From assembly GCF_037023725.1 (NCBI RefSeq), contig NZ_CP146077.1, positions 3,447,001 to 3,511,000 of the forward strand: 64,000 nt of DNA. Direction: 5' to 3'. The position numbers were made by a program, and so were the translations under genes. This document shows positions 9,833-19,849 of this stretch, piece by piece; positions within the stretch are counted from its first letter, which is position 1, and the number at the start of each line of letters is the position of its first letter. The notes beneath the pieces are model-generated. The model saw only the letters and a program-made list of their open reading frames with translations. It searched no databases and was not told the DNA's origin. Source of the DNA: Pseudomonas bubulae (GTDB lineage: Bacteria > Pseudomonadota > Gammaproteobacteria > Pseudomonadales > Pseudomonadaceae).

Positions 9833-11200
9833 TCAATATGCTTGCCCCGGCGCGATAAACGCTTCATCGACCCGTGCCAGGTCCTGTGCGCCCAGGGTGC
9901 CTGCGTAAAAATGCAGCTTGGTCCAGGCCAGCAGATAGTCGTAACGGGTTTGCGCAAGGTCACGCCGCGTGCTGTACAGCTGCTGCTCGGCGTTTAGCGC
10001 ATCGAGATTGACCCGCTCCCCGCCCAGAATGCTCTGACGGGTCGATACGACCAGCGCCTCGGCTGAAATCAGCGCTTTTTGATAAGCCCGTAGTTTGCTC
10101 ACGCCCGACTGGCAGGCATTGAACTGGCGTCGCAGTTCGATAAGGGTTTCACGGGTTTTGCCTTCCAGCTCGTACTCCACTTGGGCCAGATTGCTGCTGG
10201 CTTGACGCACCGAAGCCGACACCCCGCCCCCTGCATACAGCGGCACACTGATTTCAATGCCGATGGTGTTGGTGTCGTAGCGCTGGTTGTAGGTGTTGCC
10301 ACTGTCGGATTCCATCTTTCGCACGCTGGCATAGGCATTGAGTTTGGGCAGATGCCCTGCCCGGTTGCGCTCAACTTCGTACCTTGCCACTTCCAGCGCC
10401 TCACGCTGCGACGCCAGTATCGGATTACTCTCCAGTGCCATTTCATGCCAGCTCGAGAAACTCCCCGGTTCCAGCGGCAATGAGCTGAAACTGCGGGTCA
10501 ATGGCGTCAGCTCATCGATATCCAGGGTGGCCACGCCAATCAACGCGCCCAGCTCGCGCAAGGCCGCATCCTGTTCGTCATGGGCCTGGATTTCCTCGGC
10601 AGTGGCCAGCTCGTAACGCGACTCGGCTTCAAGAATGTCGGTGCGGGTGCCCTCGCCCTGGCGAAACATGTGCTCGTTTTGCCGAAACTGCTGCTCATAG
10701 GCTTTTTTCTTGGCCCGGGCATTGTCGATCTGGTCTTGCGCAAACAACGCCTGGGTGTAATGGGTCAGCACCCGCACCAGCAGTTCCTGACTTTTGCTGC
10801 GAAATGTCTCATCGGCAAACAGCGACTGGGCCACGCCTTTACGGTAATTGGCGTACGCCTCGTAATCGATCAATGGCTGCTGCAAGGTCAAGGTCGAGCC
10901 ATAACTGTTGTAGTTGCGGTCGTCGTGGGTATTGCCACGCTCATTCAAATAGGTGGCCTGGGAGTTATTACGGCCTTTGTTGTAGTTGTACGAGAGTTTG
11001 GGCAGCAGCCCGGCACGACCAATATTGCGACTCTCCAAGCCCGCGTCCCGCGCCTTGATGGCGGAGAGGAACTCGGGATCATTGCGCAAGGCCTGTTCAT
11101 ATACCTGAAACGGCCCCAGTGCCTGTGCGCTGGCTGCGAGGCCCGCCCACAGCGCGAGGCCCAGGCCCAACATCGAAACTGTTTTCATAAATTGCAGCAT
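9833..11200 (-). CDS. aprF: type I secretion outer-membrane channel (TolC family)
   Basis: AprF forms the outer-membrane tunnel of the AprDEF exporter. The protein has a signal peptide (LGLGLALWAGLAASAQA) and two TolC-type coiled-coil repeats, with the FQVYEQALRNDPEF opening and LAQTRYDYLLAWTKLHFYAG near the end. Two starts are possible: 11200 (MLQFMKTV) or 11188 (MKTVSML). The latter has AGGA 11 bases upstream and gives a more usual signal peptide. It lies one base downstream of the aprE stop and 25 bases before the lipase. Confidence 0.93.
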   Translation of the reverse strand: MLQFMKTVSMLGLGLALWAGLAASAQALGPFQVYEQALRNDPEFLSAIKARDAGLESRNIGRAGLLPKLSYNYNKGRNNSQATYLNERGNTHDDRNYNSYGSTLTLQQPLIDYEAYANYRKGVAQSLFADETFRSKSQELLVRVLTHYTQALFAQDQIDNARAKKKAYEQQFRQNEHMFRQGEGTRTDILEAESRYELATAEEIQAHDEQDAALRELGALIGVATLDIDELTPLTRSFSSLPLEPGSFSSWHEMALESNPILASQREALEVARYEVERNRAGHLPKLNAYASVRKMESDSGNTYNQRYDTNTIGIEISVPLYAGGGVSASVRQASSNLAQVEYELEGKTRETLIELRRQFNACQSGVSKLRAYQKALISAEALVVSTRQSILGGERVNLDALNAEQQLYSTRRDLAQTRYDYLLAWTKLHFYAGTLGAQDLARVDEAFIAPGQAY

Positions 11201-11201
11201 C

Positions 11202-12533
11202 CTAGCGCTCAGTCAACGCAGACCCTGCGCGATCCAGCAGCGGTTTAAACAGGTAATTGAGCAGCGAGCGCTCGCCCGTGCGTACAAACATCTCGGCCGG
11301 CATGCCAGGTTTAATCACCAACCCGTTGAGTTTCTCCAGCGCCTGATCACTCACCGAACTGCGCAGCACGTAGTACGGCATGCCGGTTTTTTCATCGAGC
11401 AACTGGTCGGCGGAAACCAGGTTGACCTGCCCCGACACACGCGGTGTGCTGCTTTGATTGAATGCCGTAAACAGAATATCCACTGGCAACTGGCTGCCCA
11501 CCCTGTCCACCAGATGCACCGGCAGGCGTCCCTCGACCTCAAGGCGGGTGCCCTGCGGCACGATCTCCAGCAGGGTTTCGCCCGCCCGCACCACCGCGCC
11601 TTCGGTATGCACGCTGAGGTTGACTGCGATGCCATCAGCTGGCGCAGAGATTTCACTGTGCTGCAGGTCAAACCCGGCCGAAGTCAGTTGCTGCTCCAGG
11701 GTCAGGGTTTTGAGCTGGGCATCGGCCAGTTGGCTACGCACTTCCTTCTGATATTCATCGATGTGCTGCGCCAGTTTGAGCCGCGACTCCACAATACCCT
11801 GCTCGATACGCCCGCTTTCACCGGCGTTCTGCGCCAGATCCTGCTGCACCTGTGACAGCTGCCGCTCGTATTCCATCAGGCGATTGCGCGGGATATAACC
11901 TTTTTCAGCCAGGGGGCGCAGGTTGCTCAACTGCTGGCGCAGGGAGTCGGCCTGCGCTATTTGATCGCTGCGCGCACGACGCATACCGTCCAGTTGCCGG
12001 GTTGCGCCTTCGACACTGGCCTTGAGCCCGGCCTGTTCACGGGCAAAGGCTTCGCGCCGGCTACTGAACAACTGCTGCTGCCCCTCCAGTACCAGGGCCA
12101 GCCGAGGGTCAGGGTCCAGACTCAATTCCGGCGGAAAACTCACCCGTGCCAGGTTGTCACGCTCGCTTTGCCAGCGCGCCTGGCTGGCCCAGGCCATGCG
12201 GTACTGCGCGCGCAAGGATTGCACGTCAGCTTCAACCTGGGTCTGGTCCAGTCGAAACAATACCTCGCCCTGACGTACTGTCTGGCCCTCGCGCACCAGA
12301 ATCTGGCTCATCACTCCGGCACCCAACGACTGCACGGCCTTGCGCTTGCCCGAGACCACCACCGTACCCTGTACCGGTATGCCTTCGTCCAGCGGTGCAA
12401 GGCTGGCCCAGAGAAAAAAGCTGCCCGCTCCGACCAGGGTCAGCACCCAGCCTGCCCGCACGTAAAATCCCGCCCCGCGCTCGCGCACGGGCGGTTGATT
12501 GTGGTCATTCATCAATCCAGCGTCCTTGCTCAT
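11202..12533 (-). CDS. aprE: type I secretion membrane-fusion protein (HlyD family)
   Basis: The 443-residue periplasmic adaptor links the AprD ATPase to AprF. It has a short cytoplasmic head, one membrane helix (about 26-46), a beta-barrel/lipoyl part (VVVSGKRKAVQSLG and QILVREGQTVRQGEVLFRLD), a long alpha-helical coiled coil (about 100-280), and the mirrored lipoyl half (DLQHSEISAPADGIAVNLSVHTEGAVV). Its start overlaps the aprD stop by four bases (ATGA). The length agrees with AprE/PrtE. Confidence 0.95.
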   Translation of the reverse strand: MSKDAGLMNDHNQPPVRERGAGFYVRAGWVLTLVGAGSFFLWASLAPLDEGIPVQGTVVVSGKRKAVQSLGAGVMSQILVREGQTVRQGEVLFRLDQTQVEADVQSLRAQYRMAWASQARWQSERDNLARVSFPPELSLDPDPRLALVLEGQQQLFSSRREAFAREQAGLKASVEGATRQLDGMRRARSDQIAQADSLRQQLSNLRPLAEKGYIPRNRLMEYERQLSQVQQDLAQNAGESGRIEQGIVESRLKLAQHIDEYQKEVRSQLADAQLKTLTLEQQLTSAGFDLQHSEISAPADGIAVNLSVHTEGAVVRAGETLLEIVPQGTRLEVEGRLPVHLVDRVGSQLPVDILFTAFNQSSTPRVSGQVNLVSADQLLDEKTGMPYYVLRSSVSDQALEKLNGLVIKPGMPAEMFVRTGERSLLNYLFKPLLDRAGSALTER

Positions 12534-14272
12534 GCTTCAGCACTCTGACGGTTGATACTGGCCGCCTGCGGCGCGGCGTGTTGCTGCTGGGCCCCGGACA
12601 AGGCTTTGAGCACCTCGGCACTTGGCCCGAACACCTGGCAACGACCTTCATTGAGTACCAGCAGTTTGTCGGCCTGGGCCAGCGACGCCGAACGGTGCGT
12701 CACCAGCACCACGGTGCAGCCCTGCACCTTGAGGTGAGCAATGGCCCGGGTCAGGGCTGCGTCACCGACGGCATCGAGGTTGGAGTTGGGTTCATCCAGC
12801 ACCACCAGCCGCGGATTGCCATACAAGGCACGCGCCAGAGCGACCCGCTGCTTTTGCCCGCCCGACAGGCCGCTGCCCTCGTCACCCAGAACCGTGTCGT
12901 AACCTTGCGCCAAACGCAAAATCATCTCGTGAACCCCGGCCTGCTGCGCCGCAGCGACCACCTGCCGGGGATCTGCCTCACGAAAGCGGGCGATATTCTC
13001 GGCAATGCTGCCGCTGAACAGCTCGATGTCCTGGGGCAGGTAGCCGATATGTGGGCCTAATTGATCGCGGTTCCACTGGTGAATGTCCGCGCCATCCAGG
13101 CGCACCGTGCCCGCCAGCGTCGGCCAGACGCCTACCAGTACCCGCGCCAGGGTCGACTTGCCCGAACCCGACGCACCCAGCACACCGAGCACCTCGCCGG
13201 CATTGAGGCTAAAGCTGACCTGATGCAAGGTGGGCAGGCGCTGTCCCGGCGGTGCCGCACTGACCTGTTCAAAGCTCACCTGACCCATGGGGGCTGGCAG
13301 CTGCATGTTGTCTTCACTGGGCGGATGCTCGCGCAACAGACTGTCCAGGCGTTGATAGGCCAACTTTGCCGAGCTCCATTGCTTCCAGACAGCGATCAAC
13401 TGATCGATGGGGCTCAGCACACGGCCCATCAAAATCGAACCGGCAATCATCATGCCCGCGCTCATATCACCGTTGATCACCAGCAAGGCACCCAGGCCGA
13501 GCACCAGTGACTGCAGGCACAAGCGCAAGGTTTTACTCACCGAACCAATCACTGCGCCGGTGTCACTGGCCTTGTTTTGCTCGGCCAGAAATCGCGAATG
13601 CAGGTTAAACCAGCGTTGACGCAACACACCCAGCATGCCCATGGCCTGAATGGTCTCGGCATTGTGCAGGTGGCTGGTAGCCAATTGGCTGGATTGTTGG
13701 GAGTACAGGCTGGCCTGGCTCAGGGGCTTGCGCGTCATCACCTCATTGATGCACGCCAGGGCTATGAGCAGCAGTGCCCCAGACGTCGCCATAAGACCGA
13801 GCCAGGGACTGAACAGAAAGATCACGCACAAATAGACGGGAAACCACGGAGCATCAAAGAAGGCGAACAGCGCCGGACCGGTGACAAACTGGCGGATCAG
13901 GGTCAAATCCCCCAATGCCTGCCCGGCGTGGGCCTGGCCGCTGAACAGGTTGCGCTCGAACGCGGCGCGGTACACCTGTTGGTTGAACCTGCGCTCCAGC
14001 TGGCTGCCGATGCGGATCACAATAAAACTGCGGACCGTTTCAAGCATCCCGATAAAGATGAAAAAACCCACCACCATGAATGACAGCATGGCCAGCGTTG
14101 TTGTGTTCTGTGACGACAGTACCCGGTCATACACCTGGAGCATGTAAATCGATGGCACCAGCATCAATATATTGATCAGGGCAGTAAAGCAGCCCACGCT
14201 GACCAGAATGCTCTTATAGTCAGCCAGTGCATGTATCAACGGCGCAACGGTGCTGTTTTTCAATCGCCTCAT
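12530..14272 (-). CDS. aprD: type I secretion ABC transporter (ATPase/permease)
   Basis: The 580-residue half-transporter energises export of AprA and probably the lipase. The membrane domain (about 1-310, six helices) has no C39 peptidase domain at its N-terminus, as expected for the PrtD/AprD class. The nucleotide-binding domain shows Walker A GASGSGKST, signature LSGGQKQR, Walker B LVVLDEPNSNLD and the switch His in VTHR. It starts the aprDEF part of the operon, 121 bases after inh. Confidence 0.96.
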   Translation of the reverse strand: MRRLKNSTVAPLIHALADYKSILVSVGCFTALINILMLVPSIYMLQVYDRVLSSQNTTTLAMLSFMVVGFFIFIGMLETVRSFIVIRIGSQLERRFNQQVYRAAFERNLFSGQAHAGQALGDLTLIRQFVTGPALFAFFDAPWFPVYLCVIFLFSPWLGLMATSGALLLIALACINEVMTRKPLSQASLYSQQSSQLATSHLHNAETIQAMGMLGVLRQRWFNLHSRFLAEQNKASDTGAVIGSVSKTLRLCLQSLVLGLGALLVINGDMSAGMMIAGSILMGRVLSPIDQLIAVWKQWSSAKLAYQRLDSLLREHPPSEDNMQLPAPMGQVSFEQVSAAPPGQRLPTLHQVSFSLNAGEVLGVLGASGSGKSTLARVLVGVWPTLAGTVRLDGADIHQWNRDQLGPHIGYLPQDIELFSGSIAENIARFREADPRQVVAAAQQAGVHEMILRLAQGYDTVLGDEGSGLSGGQKQRVALARALYGNPRLVVLDEPNSNLDAVGDAALTRAIAHLKVQGCTVVLVTHRSASLAQADKLLVLNEGRCQVFGPSAEVLKALSGAQQQHAAPQAASINRQSAEA

Positions 14273-14393
14273 GAATCGTCCTTGATCGATAAGTACGGCT
14301 TTCGCACATAAATAAAACTGACAGGCGCACTTGCGCCGCTCCTAACAGGGGGCGCCCAGCCTCGCGCGATTGAAGTTACAATTTCAGTACAAC

Positions 14394-14783
14394 TTAATGA
14401 TTGCCACGCACCATCACCAACACTGTTTCGGGTTTGATCTTTGCTTCATAGTGACCGGGCTCAATCCGGTTCATATGCACCAGTGCTGTTCCATCCTCGC
14501 CCATCAGAAACAGACCGTCCGGTGTTGGTGACCAACTTTTTGGCACTTCGCCCAACCATGTTTTCAAACACTTCACTTGCGCACTGAAGGTTTTATGTTC
14601 GGCAATCAACTGCACCTTGCAGGCCTCTTTTGCATCGCCCTGCAGGTAAAACGTCCAACTGCCCGCCAGTTGTGCGGGGCTCATCAACAGCAAGGAATTG
14701 GCCATGGCGCTCTCTGTGGTAAAAGTCAGCAGTGCGGCGATACACCCCACTGCCCTGAATAAACGGTATGCCAAATGACTCAT
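14394..14783 (-). CDS. inh: alkaline protease inhibitor
   Basis: This 129-residue periplasmic protein inhibits serralysin inside the cell envelope until AprA is secreted. It has a signal peptide (about residues 1-28, ending SAMA), then SLLLMSPAQLAGSWTFYLQ, the N-terminal trunk that inserts into the protease active site, and a beta-barrel with two cysteines (EACKVQ and QVKCLK) that form the family's disulfide. The length and the place between aprA and aprD match aprI/inh of other pseudomonads. Confidence 0.92.
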   Translation of the reverse strand: MSHLAYRLFRAVGCIAALLTFTTESAMANSLLLMSPAQLAGSWTFYLQGDAKEACKVQLIAEHKTFSAQVKCLKTWLGEVPKSWSPTPDGLFLMGEDGTALVHMNRIEPGHYEAKIKPETVLVMVRGNH

Positions 14784-14804
14784 GATTTCAGGCTTCCTGG
14801 CAGA

Positions 14805-14826
14805 GGGCAGCGCTTGCGCGCTGCCC
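14805..14826 (-). promoter_or_regulatory. strong hairpin between aprA and inh
   Basis: GGGCAGCGC (14805-14813) and GCGCTGCCC (14818-14826) pair perfectly across a 4-base loop, starting 15 bases after the aprA stop on the minus strand. No T tract follows. It could be a partial terminator or 3' stabiliser that makes aprA mRNA more abundant than the exporter mRNA. Confidence 0.55.
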
Positions 14827-14840
14827 GTGTACCGGCAGGC

Positions 14841-16283
14841 TTAGACAACGATGTCGTAAGTTGCCACTTGGCCCACAGTGTTCACCAGGAAGTCGGCAAC
14901 GGCATGACCGCTGAAATCGACCGCAAAGTGGCCCAGGTTGCTGGCCGTGTCATAGCTGACAATCGCTTCACCGGCACGGCCGGTAAAGGCCTCGACAAAG
15001 TTAAGCCCGGCCAGCTTGGTGATGGCCGATACATCAATTTTGTCGATACCGGACTGGAAGTCCATGATGATATCGGATGCACCCGGCGCAGAGTCAGACA
15101 CCGCGCCAAACACAAACACATCTGAACCCGTACCGCCCCACAAGGTATCAGCACCGCCGCCGCCATAGATAATGTCGTTGCCGGCGCCGCCCTTGAGCAC
15201 ATTGTCAGCGCTGTTGCCGATCAGCAGATCGTTGCCCGAACCGCCAATGGCGTTTTCCACGGTGACGCCCTGGGCAATCGACACGTTGCCGGTCATGCCG
15301 CCAACATCGGAGAACGAACCGGCGGTGAGGTTGATCTTCTGGTTCTGGCTAAAGCCGGAGAAGTCCAGGGTGTCGTTGCCGCCACCGTCCCACACCGAGA
15401 AAATCAGCTTGGAACTGGCAGACGTCGCGCTGTAGAAATCACGATCGGCGGTGGAGTTGAAGCCATAGACCGTATCGCCAGCGCGGGTTTCGAGGTTGGC
15501 GCCATAGAGTTTCTGCACCGCCGCAATATCATCCAGCAATGGCGCAGAGGCGTAAGCACCTTCGCCACTATTGGTGAAATGCTGGCCGGTGTTGCTTTCA
15601 CTCCAGTAGCTCATAACACTGTAGGCACGGGTGTCTTCGCCATACACCGCATCCCGGTAGGTCGGGTTGCCATTGCCGGCGTTGTAGTCACCCGGGTGCG
15701 ACAGGCCCAGTGTATGGCCGATTTCATGGGTCAGGGTCTGGCGACCATAATTGCCTTCACCCGGGGTCTTGTTGACCGCATAATCCTTGTTGATCAAGTA
15801 CCACGACTCACCCTTGCGCGAACTGCTGGGTAGATAGGCAAACGCCGCACCGCCGTTACTTGCACTGAAATTGGCAAAGGTCATGTGGCCATCACCGCCA
15901 CGGACTGCAGCGCCTTCAGTGAAGGTCACCTTGGCCACATCGGCCCAGGATTCCAGCGACAGCTTGGCCTGCTCTTTCTGCAGCGAGGAGAACTGGCTGA
16001 AAGTGCCCAGGCCACGGGTCGCGTAACCCACCGGCGGTGCCGTGAGAAACGTGTAGGTAAGGTTGATCACACCGTCGCCGTTGAGGTCGTGCCAACTGGC
16101 GCCGGAGCGCGTGAGCTGATCGGCGGCCTGGTCGGTAGTGAGCGAAGGTTTGCCATTGACCAGATGATCACCACGATCATAGAAATGGCTAAAGTTATCA
16201 ATCTGAGTGAAGGCAGAACTGCTGGCGCTTGCCGCTTGTACCTGGCCAACGGACAGTGCCGCTTTCTCTTTAAGTTTCGACAT
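14841..16283 (-). CDS. aprA: serralysin-type alkaline metalloprotease
   Basis: AprA (AprX in milk isolates) is a secreted zinc endopeptidase that needs calcium. The 480-residue protein shows the zinc site [11 protein letters not shown] at residues 186-196 and the Met-turn YSVMSYW shortly after. Repeats [22 protein letters not shown] and GGTGSDVF near residues 350-390 form the RTX beta-roll. The C-terminus ends in DIVV, the type I secretion signal. A short N-terminal propeptide replaces a signal peptide. AAGGA lies nine bases before the start; its GGA core could also serve Rsm-type translational control, as known for aprA in other pseudomonads. Confidence 0.97.
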   Translation of the reverse strand: MSKLKEKAALSVGQVQAASASSSAFTQIDNFSHFYDRGDHLVNGKPSLTTDQAADQLTRSGASWHDLNGDGVINLTYTFLTAPPVGYATRGLGTFSQFSSLQKEQAKLSLESWADVAKVTFTEGAAVRGGDGHMTFANFSASNGGAAFAYLPSSSRKGESWYLINKDYAVNKTPGEGNYGRQTLTHEIGHTLGLSHPGDYNAGNGNPTYRDAVYGEDTRAYSVMSYWSESNTGQHFTNSGEGAYASAPLLDDIAAVQKLYGANLETRAGDTVYGFNSTADRDFYSATSASSKLIFSVWDGGGNDTLDFSGFSQNQKINLTAGSFSDVGGMTGNVSIAQGVTVENAIGGSGNDLLIGNSADNVLKGGAGNDIIYGGGGADTLWGGTGSDVFVFGAVSDSAPGASDIIMDFQSGIDKIDVSAITKLAGLNFVEAFTGRAGEAIVSYDTASNLGHFAVDFSGHAVADFLVNTVGQVATYDIVV

Positions 16284-16692
16284 GTAAACATTTCCTTGTT
16301 TAGCAGTAGAAAGTTTATTGACAGACCACGACGACCCCTTGGCGAGATCGTCCTATCACTCGCCGTTTATGGCGGAGCAAAACTGACACAACCTGAAATA
16401 TTTAGTCCAGTACTTTTTTACGGCTTATTTGCGCAAACGGCGCAAGTTCCCGGAAACATTGAATACTTGACCGGCAGTATTTTTTTATCCGTTATCGACC
16501 ACTAACTGACTGCCTGGTCTAATTATAAAAAGTTAAATTAAACGGCTTCCCGTTCGTCTCTAACCTGGGCCGAAAGCAGATTGATATAACACTCGTCATA
16601 TAACTTTCTCACCACGGCAACTTCTCGATTTTTATATGTGCAACGTCGCTAACTGACAAGTTTGCGTCGCAACTAGCAAGTTGCCTGATCGT
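16284..16692. other. AT-rich upstream region of aprA without a gene
   Basis: This stretch, up to the REP pair, is clearly richer in A and T than its surroundings and holds no convincing coding frame. It should contain the aprA operon promoter (reading leftward). The minus-strand leader has a CAAGGA segment at 16293-16298 that overlaps the ribosome binding site. No further named operator was recognised. Confidence 0.6.
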
Positions 16693-16818
16693 TGTAGCCG
16701 CTGAGGCGCGAAGCGCTCGTAAAACCGGCAATTTCGGTATGTCTGAGAGGTCGAGCGGCCTGGTTCTACGACTGCTGCGCAGCCGATCGCAGCCTCGCTT
16801 CGCTCCTCAGCGGCTACA
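16693..16818. repeat. REP-like inverted pair
   Basis: A 23-base sequence at 16693-16715 (TGTAGCCGCTGAGGCGCGAAG plus CG) returns inverted at 16796-16818 with a single mismatch. A smaller palindrome, GCTGCGCAGC, lies between them. The ends resemble the REP at 31854-31905. This is typical of Pseudomonas REP doublets between transcription units. Confidence 0.75.
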
Positions 16819-16877
16819 GGTCCGGGTATCCCTTAAAACCATTGTCACTTGACGTCATCAGGGTATTTGGGTTTCCA

Positions 16878-16891
16878 TGAAACCGGTTTCA
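16878..16891. promoter_or_regulatory. PtxS operator upstream of ptxS
   Basis: TGAAACCGGTTTCA is a perfect 14-base palindrome identical to the established PtxS site. It lies 52 bases before the chosen GTG start of ptxS, so PtxS should repress its own gene; 2-ketogluconate relieves repression in known cases. Confidence 0.93.
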
Positions 16892-16942
16892 GCGCCCACC
16901 CGCGAAATCGCCTGCGATAACACCAATAAAAGGTTTCAGGCC

Positions 16943-17971
16943 GTGAACAGTTTTTCCGCAGCTCAACGCTCCCGCGTAACCATGCTCGATGTTGCCCAGC
17001 GCGCCGGCGTCTCCAAGGCCAGCGTGTCACGCTTTATCGGCGAAGACCGCGCCTTGCTCTCCGTAGCCATCGCCGAACGGATCGAGCGCGCCATCAATGA
17101 CCTGGGCTATCGCCCAAATCAAATGGCCCGTGGCCTGAAACGCGGACGCACACGGCTGATCGGCATGCTGGTGGCCGATATCCGCAACCCCTACTCCATT
17201 GCCGTCATGCACGGCGTCGAAACCGCCTGCCGTCTGCACGGTTACAACCTGGTGGTGTGCAATACCGACCGTAATGACGAGCAAGAGCGTCAGCATCTGG
17301 CAGCGCTACGCTCCTACAATATCGAAGGATTGATCCTTAACACCCTTGGCCATGACCCTGACGCACTACAAGAACTGCATCAGGAAATGCCCATCGTGCT
17401 GATCGACCGCAAAGTCGAGCAACTGCATACCGATCTGGTCGGCCTCGATAACGCTGACGCGGTGCGCATGGCTGTGGAGCATCTTGAGCAGCAGGGCTAT
17501 CGCGATGTGCTGATGGTCAGTGAGCCGGTCGATGGCACCAGTTCGCGAATCGAGCGCATCGACAGTTTTACCCGCCAGTTGGCTGCGCGCCCTGCCCTGC
17601 ACGGCGCCGTAGTAAAAACCGGTACAGGCCTTCGCGCTGCCATCCAGACCTTTATGCAAGCACCCGGCCACGGCCCCAAGGCCATATTTTGTGCCAACGG
17701 CCTGGCTGCGCTGGCTTGTACCCAGGTGCTGCGCGACTTGAATTGCCGCTTGTTTGAAGACGTGGGCCTGATTGCCCTGGATGACCTGGAATGGTTCCCG
17801 CTGGTGGGTAACGGCATCACTGCCCTGGCCCAGCCTACGCAACAGATCGGTGCCAGCGCTTTTGACTGCCTGCTTAAACGCCTGGGCGGTGACAAATCTG
17901 CACCCCTGGCACTGGATTTTGCCCCTCAATTGATTGTTCGCGGCTCAACCCGATCACCCATGACTGCCTGA
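16943..17971 (+). CDS. ptxS: LacI-family repressor of 2-ketogluconate utilisation
   Basis: The protein has a LacI helix-turn-helix (VTMLDVAQRAGVSKASVSRFI), hinge helix (NQMARGLKRGRTRLIGMLVADI) and a sugar-binding core of two periplasmic-protein-like lobes. GTG 16943 was chosen over ATG 16877: it has AAAGG nine bases upstream, gives a PtxS-like N-terminus, and leaves the operator at 16878-16891 outside the coding region, whereas ATG 16877 would be inside the operator. It precedes kguEKTD in the same order as in P. aeruginosa. It should bind TGAAACCGGTTTCA at both promoters and respond to 2-ketogluconate. Confidence 0.93.
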   Translation: MNSFSAAQRSRVTMLDVAQRAGVSKASVSRFIGEDRALLSVAIAERIERAINDLGYRPNQMARGLKRGRTRLIGMLVADIRNPYSIAVMHGVETACRLHGYNLVVCNTDRNDEQERQHLAALRSYNIEGLILNTLGHDPDALQELHQEMPIVLIDRKVEQLHTDLVGLDNADAVRMAVEHLEQQGYRDVLMVSEPVDGTSSRIERIDSFTRQLAARPALHGAVVKTGTGLRAAIQTFMQAPGHGPKAIFCANGLAALACTQVLRDLNCRLFEDVGLIALDDLEWFPLVGNGITALAQPTQQIGASAFDCLLKRLGGDKSAPLALDFAPQLIVRGSTRSPMTA

Positions 17972-18027
17972 CACTTTACCGGCTGACAACCTTGACCCGG
18001 TTACCGGCCGTTTGATGCACAACAAAA

Positions 18028-18041
18028 TGAAACCGGTTTCA
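18028..18041. promoter_or_regulatory. PtxS operator upstream of kguE
   Basis: This is a second perfect TGAAACCGGTTTCA, eight bases before the kguE start. Its position places repressor over the transcription start or ribosome binding region of the kgu operon. Confidence 0.93.
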
Positions 18042-18048
18042 GAGAATA

Positions 18049-18837
18049 ATGACAATGACTACATTTCCCGTTTCCATCAGTTTGTCGAGCTACGGTGCCG
18101 ATCTGGTTCGCCAGCGCGGCCAGGCCAGCTTTATTGAAGTGTTGGCCAACGCCGGTGTGTCACGCATCGAACTGCGCGAAGAACTGCTGACCACAGAAGA
18201 TCCGACCACATTCAGCCAGGCCATGCAGGATAACGGGCTTGAATGCGTGTTCTCATCGCCACTGGAACTGTGGGAAGCCGGGCAATCGCGGCCCAATACC
18301 CAACTGCTGGCCACCTTGCAGCGCGCCCACGCTTTCGGCGCCCAATGGCTGAAAGTGTCACTGGGCTATTTCACCGAACACTGTGACCTGCAAAACCTCG
18401 CTGCCCTGCTCAACCAGCAACCTGTACGCCTGCTGGTAGAAAACGACCAGACGTCCTACGGTGGGCGCATTGAGCCCATGCAGCGTTTTTTCGATCAGGT
18501 TGAACAACAGCAAGCGCCAATCAGCATGACCTTCGATATCGGCAACTGGCACTGGCAGGATCAGTCAGCCAGTACCGCAGCCCGCTTGCTGGGCCGCTAC
18601 GTCACCTATCTGCACTGCAAAGGCGTGAGCCGTCGCCCGGACGGCAAACTGGTCGCCACACCGCCAACCGACACCGACCTGCAGCACTGGCAGCACCTGA
18701 TGACCCATATGCCCCACGGTCTGACCCGGGCCATCGAATATCCGCTGCAGGGCTCGGATCTGGACGGCTTGACCCAGGAACACGTCGCCGTACTGGCGCG
18801 CTTGAGCCAAAAACAACAGGAGTTGAGCCATGTCTAA
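18049..18837 (+). CDS. kguE: sugar phosphate isomerase/epimerase of the 2-ketogluconate operon
   Basis: The 262-residue TIM-barrel protein of the AP endonuclease 2 / xylose isomerase-like family shows strand-end residues typical of a metal site: [26 protein letters not shown] and HCKG. In P. aeruginosa kguE is the first gene of the operon needed for growth on 2-ketogluconate; its exact reaction is not settled. Two ATGs (18049 and 18055) are possible starts. The last eight bases overlap kguK. Confidence 0.92.
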   Translation: MTMTTFPVSISLSSYGADLVRQRGQASFIEVLANAGVSRIELREELLTTEDPTTFSQAMQDNGLECVFSSPLELWEAGQSRPNTQLLATLQRAHAFGAQWLKVSLGYFTEHCDLQNLAALLNQQPVRLLVENDQTSYGGRIEPMQRFFDQVEQQQAPISMTFDIGNWHWQDQSASTAARLLGRYVTYLHCKGVSRRPDGKLVATPPTDTDLQHWQHLMTHMPHGLTRAIEYPLQGSDLDGLTQEHVAVLARLSQKQQELSHV

Positions 18838-19801
18838 GGTCGATGTGCTGTCGTTTGGCGAAACCATGGCCATGCTGGTGGCTGAAGAAACTGGCGATCT
18901 GGCCCTGGTCGAACGGTTCCACAAACGCATCGCCGGGGCGGACAGCAACGTGGCCATTGGCCTTGCGCGACTGGGCTTCAATGTCGCCTGGTTGAGCCGA
19001 GTGGGCGCGGACTCCCTAGGGCGCTTTGTACGCCATGCACTGCAAGCCGAAGGGCTGAACTGCCAGTACGTGACCACTGATACGCAACATCCCACGGGCT
19101 TTCAGTTCAAATCCCGCGTTGACGACGGCAGCGACCCACAGGTGGAGTACTTCCGCCGGGGCTCGGCCGCCAGCCATATGGACCGCTCCGTGCTCAACCC
19201 GCAGTTGCTCGGCGCCCGCCACCTGCACGCCACCGGCATACCGCCTGCGCTGTCGGCCAGCTGCAATGAACTGTCCTTTGAGCTGATGAAGTCGATGCGC
19301 GCAGCAGGTAACAGCGTGTCGTTCGATCCGAATCTGCGCCCATCGTTGTGGGCCAGCGAACAACAGATGATTCGCGACATCAATGCGCTTGCTGCCCACG
19401 CCGACTGGGTACTGCCGGGCTTGAGTGAGGGCCGGCTACTGACAGGTTTTGAAGACCCGTCCGATATCGCCGCCTTCTATCTCGATCAGGGTGCTGAAGC
19501 CGTGATTATCAAACTGGGGGCCAAAGGCGCGTTTTATCGCACCGCCCAGGTTGAGCAGTTTGTCCCGGCTGTGCCGGTGGCCAACGTTATCGACACCGTG
19601 GGTGCCGGTGATGGCTTTGCCGTCGGGGTAGTCAGTGCCTTGCTGGAAAATCTCGGTTTTGCCGAGGCCGTACAGCGCGGCAACTGGATTGGCAGTCGCG
19701 CCGTACAGAGCCGCGGCGATATGGAAGGCCTGCCCACCCGCGACGAATTGAACCACTACAACGCGCTGCACGCGCCTCTTGAAACACCGCTATCTGCTTG
19801 A
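18830..19801 (+). CDS. kguK: 2-ketogluconate kinase (PfkB family)
   Basis: KguK phosphorylates 2-ketogluconate to 2-keto-6-phosphogluconate. The 323-residue protein has the ribokinase-fold signatures: N-terminal FGETMAMLV, GGxxN-like [25 protein letters not shown], and the PfkB C-terminal signature [19 protein letters not shown], in which the second Asp is the catalytic base. It overlaps kguE by eight bases, consistent with translational coupling. Confidence 0.94.
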   Translation: MSKVDVLSFGETMAMLVAEETGDLALVERFHKRIAGADSNVAIGLARLGFNVAWLSRVGADSLGRFVRHALQAEGLNCQYVTTDTQHPTGFQFKSRVDDGSDPQVEYFRRGSAASHMDRSVLNPQLLGARHLHATGIPPALSASCNELSFELMKSMRAAGNSVSFDPNLRPSLWASEQQMIRDINALAAHADWVLPGLSEGRLLTGFEDPSDIAAFYLDQGAEAVIIKLGAKGAFYRTAQVEQFVPAVPVANVIDTVGAGDGFAVGVVSALLENLGFAEAVQRGNWIGSRAVQSRGDMEGLPTRDELNHYNALHAPLETPLSA

Positions 19802-19849
19802 CCTGTCACCTGCTGCGAAAAAACAAAAACAAGCTCAGGAGCACCCTCT

